Positions 58,388 through 64,000 of a stretch of 64,000 nt of DNA are shown here, piece by piece. Below the pieces are notes generated by a model. The model did no database searches and was not told the origin of the DNA. It saw only the letters and a program-made list of their open reading frames with translations. The position numbers and the translations under genes are program-made. Each line of letters opens with the position of its first letter. Position 1 is the first letter of the stretch. This DNA is from Calycina herbarum (lineage: Eukaryota; Ascomycota; Leotiomycetes; Helotiales; Pezizellaceae): NCBI GenBank assembly GCA_001414485.1, contig LLEY01000182.1, forward strand, positions 53,841 to 117,840, in the 5' to 3' direction.

Positions 58388-60917
58388 TTGGCTTGTAATG
58401 CCACCATGGGGTGGGAAAACAGTTTCGTATCAAATGCTGCTGAGCCCTTCGGATATTGTTGGTGTTATGTAAGGATCACAGTTACAAGATGGCTGCAACG
58501 TAGGCCTATCTATGGTCCAGCATTACCAATAGGATCTATTCGAGTGCTCGAGCTTCTACCGGGCAAGATTGGAGATCCCATCAGTTGTGTCCTTCAAGCG
58601 AAAACACTTCATGAAGCAGACGGAACCTACGATGCTATATCCTACCGTTGGGGCTCTGGTTCTCAGCCGCGCACGATTTCCTGCAACGGCCGTCCCTTCT
58701 CAATTGGTCCAAATCTATTTGAAACGTTCCAGTACTTTCGTCATGCCAAAGTTATCCGATGTCTCTGGGCCGACGCTATTTGCATCAACTAGCAGGATCA
58801 AATCGAAAAGGGTCATCAAGTGAAGAGAATGGCGAGAGTTTATGAGAAGGCAAGACAAGTGATAGTCCGGATAGTCTGAGATGATGACTATCTTGCTGAG
58901 GACTGCTTTGCACTTATTCACAATACAGTTTCCTATTTGGACGGAAATATATATCCTGTGGCCAAAAATACTTTCCACCTCTTGCCATAGCTTCTTGCCC
59001 GATCAGCACGGATCAGAAGAGATAGGGCGGGGTACGAGAACTGCCGAGGTGGGTGTTCTCTGGATTTTTGTTTTCTCTTTCAGGTTGCTTTGGGGAGTAG
59101 AGACGATTTTCCCTCCTCATTCCGGAAATAACAATACTGACTCTGAGAGCTTCCGCAGCAAGGACTGGTTCCTGCGCGCTTGGGTGGTGCAAGAGACAGG
59201 TCTTGGGAAGACTTGCGTGCTCAATTGGGGACCTCATAGCATACCATTCGTTGATGTGGTAGAACTGATGTCTTTCGTCGAGTGGCGTTCAGATCTCGCA
59301 CCATCCACGGGCAACCTGGGGGAAACACTCTCAAGAATCCTCGATTCTTTTCATCACATTCAGTCGGGATTTGTCAATTTGCAGTCATGGATGAAAAGCA
59401 GGCCAGTACTCAACTGGCGACTCAATCACCACACTTCTAAGTTATTCATGAACGTTATCCTTGGCAGTCGAAAACTGAAAGCCTCAGACAAAACGAGATC
59501 ACGTTTACGCTTTGCTCGGTAGTCCCATGGCTCATCACCAGGATAGAGAGATGATTGCTGAACCTGATTACAGCAAGGATAAACATCCGGAAGACGTGTT
59601 TGTCGAAGTTTCCACCGCCCTTCTGTCCAACAGAAGAGAAGCACCCTGGGTGTTGCTGTTTATAGATCACTGATCCGTGGATGTTTTGAAAGCTCTTCAA
59701 CTGCCATCATGGATTCCCCGTTAGGATTCATCGCCATATGGTGTAATGGCAGAAGACACGTACTGGTACAGAGCTGGTGGCCACTTTGATCTATTCCATC
59801 CTGAGGTTGATGCAGACGGTCGCCAGCTCAAGTTCGACGGGTGTTTCTTCGATCAGATACACTGGGTCTCAGAAACAATCTCAGGAGATAACCTAAAATA
59901 CATCCAGACCCGATGCACAGTTCACTCTTCCGGGGATACTCACATTGACGACATGTGGCCAAAACTACAGTCACCGTCAACAGCTATTAACCAAGTCCCC
60001 GTTTTACACCAAAACCCGTGGTTTTCGTCCCACGATTTTACTATATAGGTAGCTCTATAAAATTAGTTCCTTCTAGATAATTGATTATTTAAGTAACTTA
60101 AACCTTTTCTACAACTTAGATTAGCCCCAATTAAAACAATCCTTTAGGTATAGTACTCCAAAGTAGGAGATTTCAGGAAAAGGTTGGTTTTATATCGCGA
60201 ATTTCAACTAAAAGATTAATCGCCTATGCTCGTACTTCTGCTCTATAAGGAGACTGTAATTAACAGAAAAACCTAATTATGCAAAAGAGCTATAATACTC
60301 GAAAGAACTCTAAAAATTAATTATAGACATTTTTGTTCACAGGCATATTATTACTACGTCTTTCTAAACTAGGCAAAACGGCGTTTTTTGGTGGGGTTGC
60401 ACAAATCGCTTAACAGCTGTTGACTAGTACTGTAGTTGGACTTTCAGGTCGCAATGACCAACGCTTTTATGACTCGTTTCTCCGCTGTTTAGTCAGAGGT
60501 TTCCCTTATACTCAGGGCCCCCCAAGCACAAACATCCCCAAGCTTCGAGCCGACTTTCGCGCATACCATGACCATTTCATCGGTCTCGGACCTGTATCTC
60601 ACTTATACGAAGAAGGGAATGTATGGCGGATGATATCTGAACTTATCCAGCTGGACAACGAGAGGCTAGTTTTCACAAAGACGGGGGGCCTGGGGATCGC
60701 TCCCAGCCTCTCACGTCCGGGTGATAGATGCTGCCGGGTTCCTGGTTTGGCCAACCCTTTGATCCTTCGTTCTTCAAGCGCTAGCTTTGGCTGCCATAAT
60801 TTAGTAGAGAGGACTTATATTAATAATGTTATGAATACTCTACTTTGTATTAGATCTTGCTCTCTTCTCTATAATATGTATTTATATTTAAAACTTTATA
60901 CTCTCTTTTCTCTTTAG
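58388..60917 (+). pseudogene. HET-domain (heterokaryon incompatibility) gene, pseudogenised and interrupted
   Basis: HET signatures appear in order: IRVLELLPGKIGDPISCVL, YDAISYRWGSG, IRCLWADAICIN, then after a stop QDQIEKGHQVKRMARVYEKARQVIVRI, later FLRAWVVQETGLGKTCVLNWG, WRSDLAP, and past a transposon GRNDQRFYDSF and a C-terminal KTGGLGIAPSLSRPGD. HET proteins trigger cell death on contact with a different strain, so they are often lost. In-frame stops stand at 58790 (TAG), 58877 (TGA) and 58988 (TAG), each one C-to-T change from CAG or CGA. The frame then shifts near 59000. A 465-bp transposon splits it at 59968-60432. The gene is dead. Confidence 0.8.
59968..60432. mobile_element. Tc1/mariner-type non-autonomous element (465 bp) inside the HET relic
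   Basis: The ends are inverted repeats: CAGTCACCGTCAACAGCTAT and the inverse of CAGTACTAGTCAACAGCTGT share CAGT, GTCAACAGCT and following TTAA. TA flanks both sides (59966-59967 and 60433-60434), as left by Tc1/mariner insertion. Further in, CACCAAAA...GTTTT recurs in inverted form. The interior is AT-rich and non-coding. Removing it and one TA leaves the HET frame open without change. Confidence 0.8.
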
Positions 60918-61364
60918 CTAATGCTTCGTTTCTTTGCAAAATAAGATCTTCTGCTACACCTAGTTAGATATTAATTTAACGAGCGATTTGTTGACAACGT
61001 ATATGTGAAATGATACAGCATGTTCGCTCGAAGTTCTCTACCTATTTTGACAAATTTCACAACTTCCACTTCTGCCCATGCCTTTTACTCGATCAGAGTC
61101 ACAGAGTCACATAGTTGGTCTAAAGGGAACTGATTAGCCTGTATTATGCACTAAAAGACTCCACCCGATGCTCCAAATGGATCCTATTAAGTTTGAATCT
61201 TAAGCTCTGTAGAAGATTCTTGGTAGATTGAGATTAAGTACTAATTTGCGTCAAGTCTAAAAAGATATACTGAAATAAAATTCTCTAATCAGCCTACTTG
61301 AGAAAGTCTTCGTCGCGTGTTAACTTGAAGTCATAGCATCATATAATCTTTCAGTTGCCCCAGT

Positions 61365-61790
61365 AGTGTAGGGTATCCGAAAAGTACATTTCATATCGGA
61401 CCAAACTGTTAGTGAAGTAAAATTTCCGTGAATGTTGTATTCATAAGTTTTGTTGTATGTCGCACTTTTTCTAAATGTCTCAAACAACCTGGGTTATTTG
61501 AAAAGATCAGATTGAATTCATTAGTGCGGAACGACTGAAGTGAATTCTGTATTTGGGGGTTTGTTGCACATCGCGCTTTTTCAAATGTCCCAAATAACCC
61601 GAGTTACTTAAAAACATCAGACGAAATTATATAGCGAAAATCATTCGGTGAAAGTTGATTTCTAAAGTTTTGTTGCATGTCACAATTTTTCAATCCCAAG
61701 CAGCCTGGATTATTTAAAAAGATCAGACGAATTTATTATTGAAGAGCTTTAAGTGAAAGCTATGCCTGAAGATTTGTTGGAAGTGGTAGA
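61365..61790. repeat. Tandem repeat of about 110 bp, three to four diverged copies
   Basis: Copies are in register at the word (a)gttttgttgyatgtc, near 61447, 61557 and 61665. Each continues to tttttcaaatgtcycaaa-aacc-ggttatttaaaaagatcaga and ends in a gtgaa box. A weaker fourth copy starts near 61753 and a partial one precedes the array. Confidence 0.65.
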
Positions 61791-61993
61791 TGTCCGAGAT
61801 AACTGAGAAATAGATCCAGATATCAAATTGCGAATAGACGTCAGGGTTTTAAGATGAGGCTTTTGGGTCTCTCCCTTCAGGTTGGAGGTCATCTTTTTAT
61901 GCTATCGATAGTACGATCATACAATCGCACTATGATCAAGAAGATAGAGGCTGAATAGAGGATTGGGGCAAGTTTCAGATATCATCTGCAGCT

Positions 61994-62155
61994 ATTTGTA
62001 GACTACCTACAAATGCCCACATCTTGTAGAAATAGCTTGTAGAAAAGTCGAGCTATTTGTAGTTTACGCCATTGAAGGAAGTTGAACTATCCATAGGTTG
62101 CTTGGTAATAAGTAGCGACCGAAAAAGGTAGGCTATTCGTAGGTTACCTATGAAT
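61994..62155. repeat. Two small palindromes with a TAGGTNACCTA-like core
   Basis: 61994-62014: arms ATTTGTAG and CTACAAAT around ACTAC. 62135-62155: ATTCGTAGGT and ACCTATGAAT around T (one G-T pair). Spacer words such as agctatttgtag repeat between them. Confidence 0.5.
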
Positions 62156-62384
62156 TTCACTTTGGTAATAATTCCAGCTAGTCGAGGGGTTCTTTTTTTC
62201 GGACCGATATGTCTCCACTTATCGGATGCTCGGAACCGAATGATCAGCTCACATGACTGCCAAGACTCTCCTCGCCTAGCCCACACAATGATTTGAATCG
62301 TAAATTTCTCCAGCCTTGCCTCGACTTTCCCATCCGCAAAATTTCAACACGACAACCCCTCGAATACCCAATCCCACCGCAAAA

Positions 62385-63217
62385 ATGACCGGAGGAGTTT
62401 CTGTTCGCGATGTCGATGTGAGTATAATTACGCCCTGCGATTGAGAGGAGGACACACATACTGGAGGATCGCGAAAGATGGAAAAAGCTTGAACGCCGGT
62501 TGCGCTACGACAAATTCCTTTTCAACGCGCAACCTCCCTCGATCTCTCGAATGAATATACACAAGAGCAGGCGCGAGGGGGTCGGAGAGACCTCTGCTGA
62601 CGGAATAATGCTGATACGAGGGGTGAAATGCAGGCGCAAAAGTTCATCAACGCATACTCTGCTTTCTTGAAGAGACAGGGAAAGCTTCCAATTCCAGGTA
62701 TGAACATTGCGCTTTTACTACTATTTTACCTTCCATTCAAACTCCCTTCTCTCAACTCCGCAGATTCAGCGAACGTTGTTATGCTAACATATCTCAGGTT
62801 GGGTTGATACCGTCAAGACCGGTCCAGCCAAGGAGCTCCCACCTCAATCCATCGATTGGTTCTACGTTCGTGCCGCCTCTATCGCTCGTCACGTCTACCT
62901 CCGCAAAACCGTCGGTGTCGGTCGTCTACGAAAGGTCCACGGATCTACCCGCAACCGTGGATCCCGCCCATCGCATCACGTTGATGCTTCCGGCAGCGTT
63001 GACCGTAAGGTTATGCAAGCTCTTGAGAAGATCGGTGTCTTGGAGCAGGATGAGGACAAGGGAGGTCGCCGTATTACACAATCTGGACAGCGTGATTTGG
63101 ATCGTAAGTTTTCCCTCTGTCAAAGATCCGAGAAATGGACCTTTGCTAATATTTACTCCTACAGGTATCGCACAAACCACCATTGAGGCCGATGAGGAAG
63201 ATGATGATGACGAGTAA
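62385..63217 (+). CDS. RPS19: 40S ribosomal protein S19 (eS19)
   Basis: Exons 62385-62417, 62634-62697, 62798-63103 and 63165-63217 join in frame for 151 aa. Typical eS19 features: VRDVDAQKFINAYSAFLKRQGK, DWFYVRAASIARHVYLR, GVGRLRKVHGS, and LEQDEDKGGRRITQSGQRDLDRIA. The acidic tail (EADEEDDDDE) is common in fungi. It is part of the small-subunit head and is needed for 18S rRNA maturation. Intron 1 follows codon 11 and is 216 nt, long for this region. I looked for C/D-box snoRNA signals in it and found none I would support. Confidence 0.96.
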
Positions 63218-63978
63218 ATGCATTACACCGGGTCTTGATATGGAGTGGGGGGTTCCTGCATTTGGCTTTCTAGGAGTTTCGAAAATAAAAGAAGCATTCT
63301 GACAGTCATCAACCTGTTTCTCCAACGTTTTTGCTATGATACCTGGCGTCTTGAGGATAAATGAAAATCTTTTACACTCTCAAGTAGCGCAAGTGATATT
63401 GATGTGCTATTCTTTTTGTCATGGCGTGCATTTGATAACATCATTCTCAATCAACTTTCGAACTTAAAGAAAGGCCAAAGTCCCAGGCATCTACACAATC
63501 CAGCTTTTCTCAATTATTACCCATTTCCCGATCACATTCCTTCCATATACCGACCGTTCCTAGTTGCCGTAAAGAAGGAAGATAAGCCTTATTCTATCAT
63601 TTTATTGAAAATATTGAGATATCGAGAAGAGAAGGGATGGAAATCAATCTTAAGAATTGTTGTTCGCTGGTATTGAAATTTTGGTACTTAACAAATTGCC
63701 CTATGGTGCATCGAACTTCAATCTCCCCGCCTTCAGTCTAGGGGAAGACTTCACAAGCGTACTCGTGAAGAAGGTTCGTCCACAAGCGAATATTTACTTG
63801 GATCTAAATCTCTAGGAGCCAGTGAAAGAAAGGAATCAAGAAAGTAAGTTCAAGGGTAGTGGTTTGGTTCCATAAGAGGGGTTCTCCACAATCTCGAGTA
63901 ACTGTTTCCGGCTTCTTCAAAGCAGTGGCAAAATATCTCAGGCAAAGAAGTTTCGGTCGAAGGCGAGAAATAGCAACC
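63218..63978. other. RPS19 3' flank, no gene seen
   Basis: An open frame of 90 codons at 63404-63676 (+) has no recognised motif. I do not call it a gene. Confidence 0.4.
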
Positions 63979-64000
63979 GGGGGGGGGGGGGGGGGGGGGG
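63979..64000. repeat. Run of 22 G at the window end
   Basis: A homopolymer at the very end. It is more likely a sequencing or assembly artefact at a contig edge than biology. Confidence 0.6.

Larger units (their letters stand above)
60918..62384. other. Intergenic, tandem repeat and palindromes, no gene
   Basis: Holds a 110-bp tandem repeat (61365-61790), two small palindromes (61994-62155) and the RPS19 promoter. I see no coding region. Confidence 0.55.

Noticed and set aside
1..64000. CRISPR arrays, Shine-Dalgarno sites, bacterial operons
   Set aside because: The genes are clearly eukaryotic with spliceosomal introns; no regular spacer arrays exist.

Overview
The window is nuclear DNA from a filamentous ascomycete. 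Most genes have short introns (about 45-70 nt, GTRNGT donors, CTRAY branch sites). Genes present include TAF4, YSH1/CPSF73 and RPS19, together with fungal-specific families: a Zn2Cys6 regulator, a HET-domain relic, an AA9 lytic polysaccharide monooxygenase with a CBM1, a DUF7702-type membrane protein and an Msb1-type protein. The gene content, AT-rich transposon relics and possible RIP-type stop codons fit Leotiomycetes, perhaps Helotiales near Sclerotiniaceae. That placement is inference.

Region 1 (1-11.3 kb) is a gene graveyard. It holds a BTB/POZ gene, a broken gene joining a STAND/NLR-type N-terminal domain to an Msb1-like protein with a partial duplicate behind it, a membrane-protein gene cut off by a hAT transposon remnant, a three-copy coding repeat and scraps resembling SNF2-type ATPases.

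Region 2 (11.6-24.5 kb) is conserved and ordered: a small secretory-pathway membrane protein, then divergently transcribed TAF4 (-) and YSH1 (+), then a membrane-anchored protein with five histidine/tryptophan repeats and a seven-helix DUF7702-type protein.

Region 3 (24.7-43.3 kb) is accessory. A C2HC + Zn2Cys6 regulator is divergent from an 11-exon DHA1-type MFS transporter, followed by an SDR, a small secreted protein, an NAD(P)-binding epimerase-like enzyme, a heme-oxygenase-like membrane protein and the AA9 enzyme. Nearly the same 19-bp palindrome (TTCACGGAAT(T)TCCGT(T)GAA) lies in the regulator/transporter promoter and in the SDR promoter. This suggests a small regulon under the local regulator. 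No PKS, NRPS or terpene synthase is visible.

Region 4 (43.3-57.5 kb) is mostly gene-poor around a large C2H2 transcription factor resembling Rpn4. Region 5 (57.5-60.9 kb) has two well-delimited non-autonomous DNA transposons. One is 831 bp with a perfect 9-bp target duplication. The other is 465 bp with a TA duplication and sits inside a HET-domain pseudogene, whose frame is continuous across the insertion. Region 6 (61-64 kb) has a roughly 110-bp tandem repeat, small palindromes, the RPS19 gene and a terminal run of 22 G that probably marks an assembly edge.
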